Assembly: GCA_965214915.1 (NCBI GenBank)
Contig: CBDCCP010000003.1
Location: forward strand, 372,001 to 436,000
Direction: 5' to 3'
DNA length: 64,000 nt
Source: CATQHP01 sp965214915
Lineage (GTDB): Bacteria > Acidobacteriota > Terriglobia > Bryobacterales > UBA6623
The position numbers were made by a program, and so were the translations under genes. The notes under the pieces were generated by a model. It ran no database searches. It was not told where the DNA came from and saw only the letters and a list, made by a program, of their open reading frames with translations. Positions within the stretch are counted from its first letter, which is position 1, and each line of letters starts with the position of its first letter. Of this stretch, positions 24,257 to 34,880 are shown piece by piece.

Positions 24257-25350
24257 CTGCTGCGCAGGCCGGAAAAACTGCTGCGCAGGCCGGAAAAACT
24301 GCTGCGCAGGCCGGAAAAACTGCCGCCCAGACCGGCAAGACCGCTGCCCAGGCGCCGCCGGTCGTTGCCGGCAGGCCGCAGCAGCCCGCCGACCCCGGTC
24401 TGCTGCGGCGCACGCGGGCGGCGCTCGCTGCGGACGGTCTCTCGCAGGCCCGCGCCGCGCAACAGATCGGCATTTCCGGCGCGGCGCTCAACCAATGGCT
24501 GGCCGGCAAGTACAGAGGGCAGGCGGCGGCGGTCGAAGCCAAGGTCTCGCGTTGGCTGGACGCCCGCGCGGAGCGGGCGGCGACGGCCGCGCAACTGCCC
24601 GCCGCGCCGGCGTATATCGAGACGCCCGCCTCCCGGCGTATCGCCGCGGCGCTGAGCTGGGCGCAGATGGCCGCCGATCTGGTCGTCGCGTACGGCGGCG
24701 CGGGCATGGGCAAAACCGTCTCCGCCCGCGCTTACGCCGCCGGCCGGCCCAACGTCTGGACGGCAACCATGACGCCCGCCGCGCAGTCCCTCGGTCCGTG
24801 TCTCGAACGCGCTGCCGCCGCTTGCGGGCTGCGCCCGGCGTTTTCGCGGCAGGTCCGCGCAGCGCAGCGCGAAGCCGATCTGCTGGAACGATTGGACGGC
24901 TCGCGCGGTCTGCTGATTATCGACGAGGCGCAGCACCTCAGCGTCCGCGCCCTGGAAGGGCTGCGCGGCATCCATGACGCCGCCGGCGTCGGACTTGCCC
25001 TGCTGGGCAACGAGATGCTTTACGCCCGACTGACCGGCGGCGCCCGCTCCGCCGAGTACGCCCAGTTGTTCAGCCGCATTGGCCGCCGCGTCCGCCTCGC
25101 CCGCGCCTCGGCGGGCGACGTGGACGCCCTGCTCGCCGCCTGGGGGCTGACCGACGCCGGCATCCGCGCGGCGGCGCTTGATATCGCCCGCCGGCCCGGA
25201 GCCCTGCGCGGACTGACCAAAACCCTGCGGCTGGCGGCGCTGCTCGCCGCCGGCTCGCCGCGCCGGGCCGCGGACGACGATGCGCCGGCGGCCAAGATCG
25301 AGTTGCGGCACATCGCCGCGTCCGCCAAAGACCTCACGGGAAGAAACGCC
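24253..25350 (+). CDS. MuB-like transposition target-selection ATPase
   Basis: This AAA+ ATPase brings target DNA to the transposase. After the repeat-coded leader there is an HTH (LSQARAAQQIGISGAALNQW), then Walker A YGGAGMGKTVSA (Lys154) and Walker B GLLIIDEAQHL (Asp224-Glu225), sensor-like LALLGNEMLYARL, and a C-terminal helical domain ending KIELRHIAASAKDLTG. No stop separates it from the next gene: the frame runs directly into the Gam-like start at 25351. A TGA overlapping that ATG exists in the +1 frame, so a one-base indel may have removed the normal stop. Confidence 0.85.
24256..24360 (+). repeat. 21-base tandem repeat array in muB 5' end
   Basis: Three exact units of ACTGCTGCGCAGGCCGGAAA(A) occupy 24256-24318, followed by two degenerate units to about 24360. 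They encode TAAQAGK heptapeptides immediately after the muB start. The GemA start (25868) carries one degenerate unit. Confidence 0.8.
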
Positions 25351-25871
25351 ATGAGCATCGCCGACATAGCCGGGTTGTGCCGCGCCTACGCCGACGCCCG
25401 CGAACGGCTGGCCGAAACCACCGAGCAGATCCGCGCGTTGCAGCGCCAAGCGCTGCGGACTCGGCTGCGCGGCCTGCGCAACCGGGCTGCTGAGGTCGCG
25501 GCCGCGCGCGCCGCGCTGCGCGAAGCCGTCGAGTGCAATCCCCAATTGTTCAAGCGGCCGCGCACCCCGCGCCCTCGAAGGCGTCAAAGTCGGCTACCGC
25601 AAGCGGCCCCGGCCGCATCGAATGCGACGAGGCCCGCACCATTGCCCGTATCCGCAAGCTGTACCCCGATCGCGAGACCGACTTGGTGCGCGTGCGGGAA
25701 AACCTCGACTGCGCCGCCCTCAAACGACTCGACTCCAAGACTTTGGCCGCGATCGGCGTCTCGATCGCGGCGGTGGACGACGAAATTGTCATCGCTGTCG
25801 CCGGAGCGGATCTCGACCGGTTGGTCGACGCCATGCTCGCCGACCTCGACGACGAGGAGGCGCAAGCGTGA
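25351..25871 (+). pseudogene. Gam-like host-nuclease inhibitor, two frameshifts
   Basis: Mu Gam-type proteins coat DNA ends against host nucleases. The reading starts MSIADIAGLCRAYADARERL and continues to NPQLFKRPRT; it then shifts to RALEGVKVGYRKRP and again to GRIECDEARTIARIRKLYPD, ending DLDDEEAQA at 25871. Both shifts are in CCCC runs (near 25565 and 25610), so they may be sequencing errors. With both corrected the gene would be about 173 residues. The stop overlaps the gemA GTG. Confidence 0.65.
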
Positions 25872-26280
25872 CCGCCGCGCAGTCCCCCGCCGAGGCCGAG
25901 CGCCGCCGCCGCGAGTTGGCCGCCATCCACATCGCCGTCCGGCGGCCTCGGCCTGGACGACGACGCCTACCGCGGCATGTTGTCTGCCGTCGCCGGCGTC
26001 CGTTCCGCCGCCGATCTCGACGCGCGCGGCCGCGCCCAAGTGCTCGACCGCCTGCGCAGCCGCCGGAATCCGCCCCGCCCCCGAGCCGGACAAGCGCCGG
26101 CTCATAGCAAAAATTCGCGCCTTGCTCGGAAGCCGCCCCGAAGCCTATGCCGAGGCGGTCTTGCAGCGCATGACGGGCCATCCCCACCGCGCCCCGCTGG
26201 CCTGGGCGACGCCCGAGCAACTGCGTAAGGTCGTTGCCGCGCTCAACTACGACGCCCGCCGCAAAAGGAGACGGCAATGA
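25868..26280 (+). pseudogene. GemA (Mu gp16-like) regulator, two frameshifts
   Basis: The frame begins VTAAQSPAEAERRRRELAAI at a GTGA overlap. It shifts near 25940 to GLGLDDDAYRGMLSAVAGV and near 26055 to GIRPAPEPDKRRLIAKIRAL, ending ALNYDARRKRRRQ. These blocks match the GemA/DUF1018 family, which modulates host gene expression in Mu-like phages. As it stands the gene encodes no complete protein; two one-base corrections restore about 137 residues. The stop overlaps the mor start. Confidence 0.65.
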
Positions 26281-26675
26281 CGGCAGCGGCATTCGATCTG
26301 TCCACTCTCGGCTCTTCGCTTTCCATTGTCCGGAGATTGCCGCCAACGCTGCGGGAAATCCACGATCTGCTCGGCCGGCAGGGAACCCTGACGTTGGTTG
26401 AGCGCTACGGCGGCACGCATGTCCACGTGCCGCGCCGCTGCCGGGATAACCACGAGTTGGCCGTCCTGCTGGGCCGCGAGCCGGCCGCGCGGTTCATCCG
26501 GCATTTCGCGGGCGTGCGCCTCTACATCGCCAAAATGGACGCCGTGCTGCGCGCCGTGCGCGACGCCGAGATCCGCAAACTCTATGACGCGGGGCTTTCG
26601 GCGGCGCGACTGGCGCAGAAATACGGGCTCAGCGAACGGCGCGTATGGTCGATCCTCAAGCAAGCGGACCGCTAA
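26277..26675 (+). CDS. Mor-family late/middle transcription activator
   Basis: A 132-residue protein of the Mor/C activator family. It has an N-terminal dimerisation part (LPPTLREIHDLLGRQGTLTL, HVPRRCRDNHELAVLLGREP) and a C-terminal helix-turn-helix (LYDAGLSAARLAQKYGLSER, RVWSILKQ). In Mu, Mor switches on middle genes; here no phage genes follow, since the chromosome resumes 10 bases later. It overlaps gemA by ATGA. The frame is intact. Confidence 0.8.
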   Translation: MTAAAFDLSTLGSSLSIVRRLPPTLREIHDLLGRQGTLTLVERYGGTHVHVPRRCRDNHELAVLLGREPAARFIRHFAGVRLYIAKMDAVLRAVRDAEIRKLYDAGLSAARLAQKYGLSERRVWSILKQADR

Positions 26676-26685
26676 CCCGCGCCGC

Positions 26686-27687
26686 TTACGGGCGCTCCCA
26701 AGAGCCGGATTCCGCCGAGCGGAACACGGCGTCGATGACGCGCATCCCCTGCACGGCGTCTTCGAGGGGAAATTCCAGCGGCTCGCCGCTGCGGACGGCG
26801 CGCGAGAAAGCGTTGCCCTGCTCGGCGTATTGATCGACGACGGGAAACTCTTCGACCGCGGCGCTTGCGCCCCCCAATCGGCTGCCGTCGTCGACGAAGA
26901 TGCGGCAGGGCTTGTCCGGCGGGGCGTTGAAGGGGATTTCGATTTCGATGCGCGCTTTCGTTCCGCAGATTTGCATCCGCTGGTAGGGCGCCAGTTGGGT
27001 GGAGCAGGTAAAGCTCGCGTGCCCGTTGGGGAAATCGAGGATCGCCGTCGTCAGGCGGTCGATCTTCCATTCGGGGTCGCGTTCGATCAGGCCGACCACG
27101 CGCGTCGGCTCCGTCTCGAACAAAAACCGCGCGCCGACGATGGGGTAGCAGCCGATGTCGTACAGCCCGCCGCCGCCGATCGCGGCCATGTTGCGGATGT
27201 TGCCCGGGTCGCGGTTGTAGTAGCTGAACAGTCCCTGCACCGCGCGCAACTCGCCGACCGCTCCCGAGCGCACCAGTTCACGGGCGCGCCTCCACTGTGG
27301 ATGCAGGCGCACCATGAACGCCTCCTGGATGAGCACGCCGGCGCGGTCGCGGGCCTCGACGAGCGTTTGCGCCTCCGCGGCGGTCAAGGCCGCCGGCTTT
27401 TCGCAGAGCACGTGCTTGCCGGCCTCGGCCGCTTGCATGGAAAGCGGAACGTGGAGGTGGTTGGGCAGCGGATTGTACACCGCTTCGATTTGCGGATCGG
27501 CCAGCAACTCGGCGTAGGAACCGTAGGCTTTGGGAATGCCCAATGCGTCTGCCGCCGCCTTGGCCCTCTCGATGTCGCGGGAGGCGATCGCCGCGACGTC
27601 GCAGAGCTCCGCCCGCTGCATCGCCGGGATGACCTTGACCGTGCCGATTTTGGCTGTGCTGAGAACGCCCCAGCGGACGGGCCGCAT
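26686..27687 (-). CDS. Gfo/Idh/MocA family NAD(P) sugar dehydrogenase
   Basis: A 333-residue cytoplasmic oxidoreductase acting on a sugar or cyclitol. The Rossmann domain starts at VRWGVLSTAKIGTVKVIPAM, the family EKP motif is HVLCEKPAALTAAE, and the C-terminal substrate domain has GGGGLYDIGCYPI. ATG 27687 is chosen because it overlaps the aldolase stop (TAATG); the longer open frame upstream is antisense-like. Paired with the aldolase it probably forms a sugar-acid catabolic step. Confidence 0.88.
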   Translation of the reverse strand: MRPVRWGVLSTAKIGTVKVIPAMQRAELCDVAAIASRDIERAKAAADALGIPKAYGSYAELLADPQIEAVYNPLPNHLHVPLSMQAAEAGKHVLCEKPAALTAAEAQTLVEARDRAGVLIQEAFMVRLHPQWRRARELVRSGAVGELRAVQGLFSYYNRDPGNIRNMAAIGGGGLYDIGCYPIVGARFLFETEPTRVVGLIERDPEWKIDRLTTAILDFPNGHASFTCSTQLAPYQRMQICGTKARIEIEIPFNAPPDKPCRIFVDDGSRLGGASAAVEEFPVVDQYAEQGNAFSRAVRSGEPLEFPLEDAVQGMRVIDAVFRSAESGSWERP

Positions 27688-28499
27688 TACATGTATCCGC
27701 CCGTCTTGCCGGCGGCCGCGGGCTCGTCCGCACGGATGTCCATTTGCGCAACCATCGCCTTGAAGCCGTTCAGCAGCACCGACATGTCGGTGCCGCACAC
27801 CAGGAAGCGCGCCCCGTGGTCCTGCGCTCGTTTCAGCATGCGGGTATTGCCGAAGTGAACGCCCGGCGCGACGCCGGCCTTGTTGCAGGCGTCGACCATG
27901 CGGTCGAACGCTCTCCAGAAAACAGGGTTCTCGAAGTCGCCGGGGATGCCCAGCGATACCGACAGATCGAACGGCCCCACCATTGTCGCGTCCACGCCTT
28001 CGACCGCGACCATTTCGTAGATGGCGTCCACGCAAGGCTGCGTTTCCATCTGGATGACGACCATCGACTCTTCGTCGGCCGAACGCATCTCGGCGGCCGC
28101 ACCCTTGAAATCGAGATCGGTCACGATGCTGCGTAGTCCGTAGCCGCGGCGGCCCTTGGGGGGAAACTTCATGCAGGAGACGATCTTCTCGACTTCGGCG
28201 ATGGATTCCGTGCGCGGGTTGATGACGCCCATCGCGCCGACGTCGAGCGTGCGCGCCAGAAAGAAGTACTCCGCTTGCGGCACGCGCACCAAGGGTACGA
28301 CTCCGGCGGACTTGGCGACTCGAACGAAGTTCTGGATGTCGTCGAACCCCGTCCGCGCGTGCTCGCTGTCGATGAAAAAGAAATCGAGGCCGGCCGCTTT
28401 GACCGCCATCACGATCTCGGGATTGAAGCAGTCCGTAATGCAGGTGCCCAGAACGGAGCCCCCAGTCTGCAAAACGGCTTTGATCTTGTTTTTCTGCAT
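27687..28499 (-). CDS. HpcH/HpaI-type class II aldolase
   Basis: This 270-residue metal-dependent pyruvate aldolase splits 2-keto-3-deoxy sugar acids or similar compounds. Family features: FFFIDSEHARTGFDD (catalytic His region), VVPLVRVPQAEYFFLARTLD with the pyruvate-binding Arg, MGVINPRTES, and a metal site in IQMETQPCVDAIYEM plus VGPFDLSVSLGIPG. The substrate cannot be told from sequence; with sulfated-fucan genes nearby, a deoxy-sugar acid is plausible (inference). It is coupled to the downstream dehydrogenase. Confidence 0.87.
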   Translation of the reverse strand: MQKNKIKAVLQTGGSVLGTCITDCFNPEIVMAVKAAGLDFFFIDSEHARTGFDDIQNFVRVAKSAGVVPLVRVPQAEYFFLARTLDVGAMGVINPRTESIAEVEKIVSCMKFPPKGRRGYGLRSIVTDLDFKGAAAEMRSADEESMVVIQMETQPCVDAIYEMVAVEGVDATMVGPFDLSVSLGIPGDFENPVFWRAFDRMVDACNKAGVAPGVHFGNTRMLKRAQDHGARFLVCGTDMSVLLNGFKAMVAQMDIRADEPAAAGKTGGYM

Positions 28500-28556
28500 A
28501 GGTAATTGAATGTTGTACCACAGTATCCGGCGGCTGCCGCGGGTATAATCCAGGCG

Positions 28557-31172
28557 ATGAAAAGAAGTCCTTGGGGAAGCATTTTAGCGGTCGCCGGTCT
28601 GTTGGTCGCCGGAGTCTTCGCCTTGCTCGCGCCAAGCCCGGCGCAGCGCGCCAACGGAGACGATTACATGTCCGCGGCATTGCGGCGGGAGGTCGAGGCG
28701 TTCAAAACCGCTCTGCGCGGGGGACGAACGACAGCGGACAACCTCGAGGCCCGCGCGGATACGCTCTGGCGGTGGATCAACGCTTATGCGCTCACCGGGG
28801 GGCCTGTGCCCGTCAACGCGACGCGCAGCATCGGCAACGCCGTTCGCGCGCTCAACGAATGGAAGCGCGGCGGGCCGACGCCGCCGGCGGCCGTCCTGCG
28901 GGACATCGACCGGTTCGGCTACGAGTTCGCGCTCAAGGACGAAGAGCCGCGCGCCTTGGGAAAAATCACGCTCCGGGTCGACGAGCCTGTCGCGGCGGGA
29001 TCGTGGCAAACCATCGAACAAACCTACGCCGTCGGCGCGCGGCCGATCGAGCAGGGCGGGGTCATTATGGTCGCCGTCAACTCCAGAGCGACGCCGGTTT
29101 GTTGCAGAACGGCGATCCCGGCGCGGATCATTACGTCTCGGTCCGCACGTCGAACCCGAACGCGCGCCTGGTCAAGACGACGACTTCCTGGTCGGGAATG
29201 CACGGCGGCTTCCGCAGCCCCGCCGACTTGCCGTCTTTCAAGGTTGCGGAAGGGAGACTGGACCCCGGCGACACGGTGACCGTCGTTTACGGAGACCGTT
29301 CCGGCGGATCGAAAGGCTGGCGGCAGCAGACGTTCGAGAGCGATCAGGCGTTGCTGCCGCTGTATATCGATCTTGACGGCAGCGGAAATTTTCTGACGCC
29401 CGCCTGGCCCGGCTTTCGGGTCGCGGGAGGCGTGGCGAGCGGCGTCAGCGTCGTCGTCCCTTCGGTGGTCGAGCCCGGAGAGAAATTCGATGTCTCGATC
29501 CGTTGGGAAGACAAGATCTACAACCGTGCTACCGGCGGCGCGCCCGCGGCGGTCGTTACGGTCAACGGAAAGCAGGTGAGGAAACTGGCGGCGGGCGAAC
29601 CGGCGCTAAACGTTCTCAAGGGCCTCGCGCTCGACCGCGAAGGGGCGTTCCGCTACGAAGTACGCTCCGCCGACGGCAAGATCGGCGGCCGCAGCAATCC
29701 GGTCTGGGTGCGCAACGATCCGCCCTACCGCGTGTTCTGGGGGGAAACGCATACGCACACGGCGATGGCCGAGGGCCAGGGCTCGCTCGACGGGTCGTAC
29801 CGCTACGGCCGCGACGACGCCCGCCTGGACTTCATGGGCATTTCCGAGCACGATTCGTGGCTCGACGACGCCGAGTGGCGGGCGATGCAGCGCGCGGTCG
29901 AGAAATACACCGAACCGGGCCGGTTTGTCGCCTTCCTCGGCTACGAATGGTCGGTGGCCCGCGCGCAAGGCGGCCATCACAACGTATTTTTCCGTTCTTC
30001 GAAGAGCGCCCGCGTGGGCAAGCAAATCGCCCCCGACTTGTCGTCTTCTTTACCAGGGCCTGCGCGCCCGTTATAACACCCGCGACGTGGTCGCCATCCC
30101 GCATGCGCATCAGGCGGGCGATTGGCGGCGCAACGATCCCGACATCGAAAACCTGGTCGAGATCATGTCGATGCACGGCACGTTCGAGTGGTTCGGAAAC
30201 TACTATCTGCGCAACGGTCATCAGATCGGCTTTATCGCCGCCTCGGACGATCATCGGTCGAAACCCGGCTACAGTTCCGTCTCCGCGTCCAGCGAAACGA
30301 CGCCGCTGCAGCAATTCGGCGGGCTGGCGGCGGTAATGGCGCCCGAGAAGACGACCGACGCGATTTTCGACGCGCTCAAGGAGCGGCGGTCTTACGCCGT
30401 GACCTCGGCGCAGCGCATCCTGATCGACATGGAGTTGAACGGCGCCGGCATGGGCAGGCGCATTCCGTTCACGGCGGAACGCCGCATTCGAGCGCGCGCG
30501 ATGGGCACGGCGCCCATCACCGAGGCCGCGGTCGTGAAGAACGGCGAGGTCGTTTACGTCAAACGTCCGTCGCAGACGACGCTGCAAAGCAAGAGCCGCG
30601 TGGTCGTTGGATTCGAGTCGTCGTCCGAGCCTTTCTTCCGCGACAATCCGCGGCCTTACCGCCTGTGGAAGGGCGAGTTGCGCGTCGCGAACGCGAAGCT
30701 GACGGGCCTGCGCGCGCTCAACTTCGACAACCGCCACAGGGAATTCGCCTCCGCCGCAGGCAACAGCGTGAAGTTTCTGACCCGGACGCGCGGACGCGCG
30801 GATACGCTGATGCTGGAGCTCGACGGCGCAAGTCCGGCGACCGAGATCGCGGTCGTTCTGGACGAAGCCGAGGAATGCTGCAAGGCGCCGATCCCGATAC
30901 GTCCGTTGATGACGATTCCCGCACAAACGGTAACTGTGAAGCTGAGCGAGCTCGCCGGCGGGCACGTCGTCAAGCCGACGCCGTTCGGCAGCGACCCCGA
31001 CAAGATCGTCCTGCAGATCATCGGCGACGAGCAGCCCCTGGACTACGATTTCGAGTTCGTGGACGCCGGCAAGGCGGCGCATGGGGATTACTACTACGTC
31101 AGGGTGGAGCAGCTTGACGGCGCGCGGGCGTGGTCGTCGCCGATCTGGGTCGGCGGCGAGCAGCCGCGATGA
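28557..31172 (+). pseudogene. DUF3604 PHP-like protein, two frameshifts
   Basis: A secreted or anchored protein (VAGLLVAGVFALLAPSPAQ) of about 870 residues if repaired. The PHP-like metal motif is RVFWGETHTHTAMAEGQGSL; further blocks are MGISEHDSWLDDAEWR, AIPHAHQAGDWR and FIAASDDHRSKPG. The frame breaks near 29090 (continuing SDAGLLQNGDPGADHYVSV) and near 30040 (continuing LLYQGLRARYNTRDVV). A TATAAT box lies just before the start (28544-28549). DUF3604 proteins are putative metal-dependent hydrolases often found with sulfatases. Two indels make it a pseudogene or an assembly error. Confidence 0.7.
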
Positions 31173-31222
31173 CGGGCTTTTTCAGCGCTCGGAAACCGCT
31201 TACGCGAGCGAAAATTTCCGGA

Positions 31223-31453
31223 TCACGGGATCGGCTTCACCAACGTAACCGTGACGCCGGCGATGCCGGCGGCCACGATCCAAAGATACCGGTAAAGCCG
31301 GGCTTCCAGCGCGGCCAAGTCGGTCTTCGTTGCAACGTTCCCGCCCATGGCGCCGCCAACCGCGGCGACAACGGCCTCGGCCTGGGCTTCCCCGAACCCG
31401 GTTTCTTTGAGCGCCTTTGCGGTATTGAGAGTATCGCCTGCGAACGCCGCCAT
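31223..31453 (-). CDS. small DUF1640-like coiled-coil membrane protein
   Basis: A 76-residue protein with the DUF1640 pattern: DTLNTAKALKETGFGEAQAE, then VATKTDLAALEARLYRYLW and a C-terminal membrane helix (IVAAGIAGVTVTLV). The family's function is unknown; related proteins are often linked to mobile DNA. I start at ATG 31453; the long open frame further upstream is antisense of the PSD1 gene. It is flanked by genes of the opposite strand. Confidence 0.6.
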   Translation of the reverse strand: MAAFAGDTLNTAKALKETGFGEAQAEAVVAAVGGAMGGNVATKTDLAALEARLYRYLWIVAAGIAGVTVTLVKPIP

Positions 31454-31563
31454 GCACTTTGCATCCCACTTCAGGAGGAGCTTCAAACGGAGGCGGTAGA
31501 ATAGGCTGGGTTTTCTGCTTGGCGGACGTTCGACGGTCACGGCTCGAGGCGCGGGGCGGCCAC

Positions 31564-34500
31564 ATGAAGTTTTTGCGCCGGGCGTGTCTGCGGCATGGAG
31601 GCGGCTCGGCGGTCGCGATTGCGCTCGCGTTTCTCGCCTGTGCCCACTGCCTGCGGGGCGCTCCGCCGAATGCCGCCGGGGCGGAATTTTTCGAGAGAGA
31701 GATTCGTCCTCTGCTGGCCGCGCATTGCTACGCTTGCCACGGCCCCGGGACGCAGACGCCGATGGCCGGTCTGCGCGTCGATAGCCGCGAGGGCTTGCTC
31801 CGGGGCGGCGCCTCCGGGCCGGCGATCGTGCCGGGTCATCCCGAGCGGAGCCGCCTGATCGCCATGATTCGCGGCAAGCCGCTTTCGATGCCGCCGACGG
31901 GGCGCTTGCCGGACAGCCGCATCGAGGCGCTGGTCGAGTGGGTGCGCGCGGGCGCTCCCTGGCCGCAAGCGCCGCCGGCGCTTCAATCGCAACCCGGCGT
32001 CTTCGACCTCGAAGCCCGCAGGCGCGCGCACTGGGCCTGGCGGCCGGTGAGTCCGACGGAGCCGCCAGCGGTTCTCGATCCGACTTGGCCGGCCAACGCC
32101 GTCGACAACTTTCTGCTGGCCAAGCTGGAAGAGCGCGGGCTGCAGCCGGCGCCGCCGGCCGACCGCTATGCGTTGATGCGGCGGCTGAGCTTCGCTCTGA
32201 CCGGCTTGCCCCCGGCGCCGGAGGAAATCGAAGCATTCGTCCGCGACGAATCGCCCCAGGCGTATGCGCGGCTTGTCGACCGTCTGTTGGCCTCGCCCCA
32301 CTTCGGCGAGCGTTGGGCGCGCCACTGGATGGACCTGGTGCGCTACTCGGAATCGCACGGCAGCGAGGGAGACCCCCTGGTTCCCGAGGCGTGGCGCTAC
32401 CGCGACTACCTCATCCGCGCCCTGAACAACGACACGCCCTACGACCAGCTCGTACGCGAAGCCCTGGCTGGGGATCTGCTCGAATCGCCGCGCGTCAACG
32501 CCGAGGAGCGCATCAACGAATCGATGCTCGGAACCGCGCACCTGCGGATGGTCGAGCACGGATATCAGCCGGTCGATCCGCGGGAGGACCGCATCAAGTG
32601 GGCCGACAACCAGATCGACGTGTTCTCGAAGGCGTTTCAGGCGCTGACGATTTCGTGCGCCCGCTGCCACGACCACAAGTTCGATGCGATCAGCCAGAAG
32701 GATTTTTACGCTTTGTTCGGCGTCTTTTACGGGGCGCGGCCTACGCAACGGGCGATCGACGACCGCGGAACGCTCGATCTCCACCGCGGGGCTCTGGCGA
32801 AGCTGAAATCCCGGATTCGCGACGGCTTGGCGGCCGAGTGGCTGGCGGCGACCGAAAGCCTCGGCAGCGAATTGCTCGCCAGCGACTCCAACCGCGTCCT
32901 GGCCGCGCTCGGCGATGCGGCCTGCGATCCCGAAAGCTCGCTCTACCTCTGGCCGGCGCTGCGCGGCAAGAGCGGAGACGAATTCCGCAGGGCATGGAAT
33001 AAGCACAGGCAACAATGGCGCAAGGAAACGGCTGCGCGCGAGGCGTTCAACGCCGAAAATTTCGAGAGCTTTTGGGATCTGACCGGCGACGCCTATGAAC
33101 AGTGGATCGGTCACGGGGTCGGACGCCCCGAAGAGCCGTCCGCGCCGGGCGAGTTCGCCGTCCTGCACGAGGGCGATCGAATCCTCGAAGGCATCTATCC
33201 GAGCGGCGTTTACACGCATCTGTTGTCCACGAAGCATGCGGGGGTGATGCAGTCTCCCCGCTTCACGATCGATAGCGATTTCACCAGCGTGCGCATGCTG
33301 GGCGGCGGCATGAGCTACGCCCGACTGATGATCGAAAACTACGCCGTGCCCCGGGGCGGCATCTACGAGTTGCGCCGCAGCCCCAGGAGCGGCCGAATGG
33401 AATGGCTGCGCTGGAAGACAGACTTCTGGAAGGGTTTCAGCGCATACGTCGAATTCACCACGCGGGAAGATTCGACCAACTTTTTCCTCGATCCCGTCGA
33501 CCGCGCGAAGAAGCCGCGGCCGGAGCGCCCCGATCACGGCCGTTCGGCCATCGGGGCGGCCGCAGTCGCCTTTCATAACAACGAAGAGACGCCGAAAGAA
33601 ACGATAAGCCCGCTCGCCTACGTTTTCGCGCAAGAGACGCCCGGCTCTCCGGAAGAGTTGAGCGCCCTGCTTGTCCGCCTCTTGCGGCAGGCGGTCGAGG
33701 CTTGGCGCGGCGGACGGCTCAGCGAGGCGCAGGCCGCTTTCCTGGACGATTTCATTCGCAAAGGCATCCTGCCCCGCTCGCTCGACCGCTTGCCAAGCGT
33801 TCGGCAGCCGGTCGAGGAGTACCGCCGTCTCGAAGCCGAGATTTCCATTCCGCGCCGGGCGCCCGGCGTTGTCGACGAGGGCGCTGCGGATCAGCCGCTG
33901 TTGATCCGCGGCGATCCCCAGAAACCGGGAGAGCGCGTTCCCCGCCGTTATTTGAGCGCACTCGGCGGCGCCGCTTACGCCAACCCGCGAACCGTCCGCC
34001 TGCAGCTCGCGGAAGAAATCGCCAGTCCGTCGAATCCTCTGACCGCGCGGGTGATGGCGAACCGGATTTGGCATTACCTGTTCGGCAGGGGCATCGTCGC
34101 TACGCCCGACAATTTCGGCGTTTTGGGCGCGCGGCCCAGCCACCCCGAGTTGCTGGATTTTCTGGCCGAGCGGTTTGTCCGCAGCGGCTGGTCGATCAAG
34201 GAAACGATCCGCCTGCTGGTATCGAGCCGGGCATACCGCATGAGCAGCGAGCCGTCCGCGCAGGCAAGAGAGACCGATCCGTCGAACAAGCTGCTCCAGC
34301 ACATGCCGGTGCGCCGCCTCGAAGCCGAAGCGATCCGCGATGCGCTCCTGGCGGCGGCGGGAAGGTTGGACGCCTCGCTTTACGGCCCTCCGGCGGAACG
34401 CCCGCGCGCATACGACGGCGATACCGGAGCCGACACGGAGAAAACTGCGTACGACGACGGCCGGCGGCGCAGCATTTACCTGGAAATCAGCCGCAACGTC

Positions 34501-34873
34501 CCGCACCCGTTGCTGGAAGTCTTCGATCAGCCCCGGCCCGCGACAACGCGCGGACAACGCGATGCGACCAATGTGCCGGCGCAATCGCTGGCTTTGCTGA
34601 ACAGCGCGTTCGTCATCGATTTGGCGCGGGAGTGGGGGCGGGCGGCTGGCCCGGGGAGAAGCCCACTCGGTGAGCTCCCGGGTGAACTACATGTTTCTGA
34701 AAGCGCTGGGCCGCCGCCCTTCCGCCGAGGAGCGCGATTGGGCGGCGGCGCATGTCGGCGCTCTCGCCGAAATGTACGGCGCCTCCGAAGTTTCGGTCCT
34801 GCGCAGCCCCGAGGTATGGCAGGGCCTCGCGCATGCGTTGTTCAACTTCAAGGAATTCATCTATGTTCGCTAG
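31564..34873 (+). CDS. PSD1/DUF1549-DUF1553 protein with cytochrome c-like domain, one frameshift
   Basis: An exported protein of about 1100 residues of planctomycete type. After a signal peptide comes a cytochrome-like domain with heme motif CYACHGPG (Cys55-His59), then DUF1549 (NFLLAKLEERGLQPAPPADR, FGERWARHWMDLVRYSES) with a second CARCHDHKFD near residue 366, and DUF1553 (LTARVMANRIWHYLFGRGIV, VLRSPEVWQGLAHALFNFKE). The frame shifts once near 34650; the true end FKEFIYVR stops at 34873 in the shifted frame, 7 bases before the DUF1501 gene, its usual partner. The pair's biochemical role is unknown. Confidence 0.82.
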
Positions 34874-34880
34874 GGGTGCC

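Larger units (their letters stand above)
17951..26680. mobile_element. decayed Mu-like transposable prophage
   Basis: The region runs from the dnaJ stop to the oxidoreductase gene. It contains, on the minus strand, a tape-measure remnant, a gp41-like and a gp37-like tail gene and a repressor, and on the plus strand a ner-like gene, muA, a small membrane gene, muB, gam-like, gemA and mor. The early order (c, ner, A, B, gam, gemA, mor) is that of phage Mu. Virion genes, which in Mu follow mor, are here left of the repressor and inverted, and head, sheath, tube and most tail genes are missing. I could not place the exact TG/CA ends or a 5-base target duplication, so the borders are approximate. 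Confidence 0.85.

Noticed and set aside
24256..24360. Tandem 21-base repeats as a CRISPR array
   Set aside because: Units are contiguous with no unique spacers, lie inside muB, and no cas genes are near.
21960..24713. 917-residue minus-strand open frame
   Set aside because: Antisense to muA and muB, both with complete catalytic motifs; its translation is low-complexity Ala/Arg text.
31537..34584. 1015-residue minus-strand open frame
   Set aside because: Antisense shadow of the PSD1 gene; no domain pattern or start signal.
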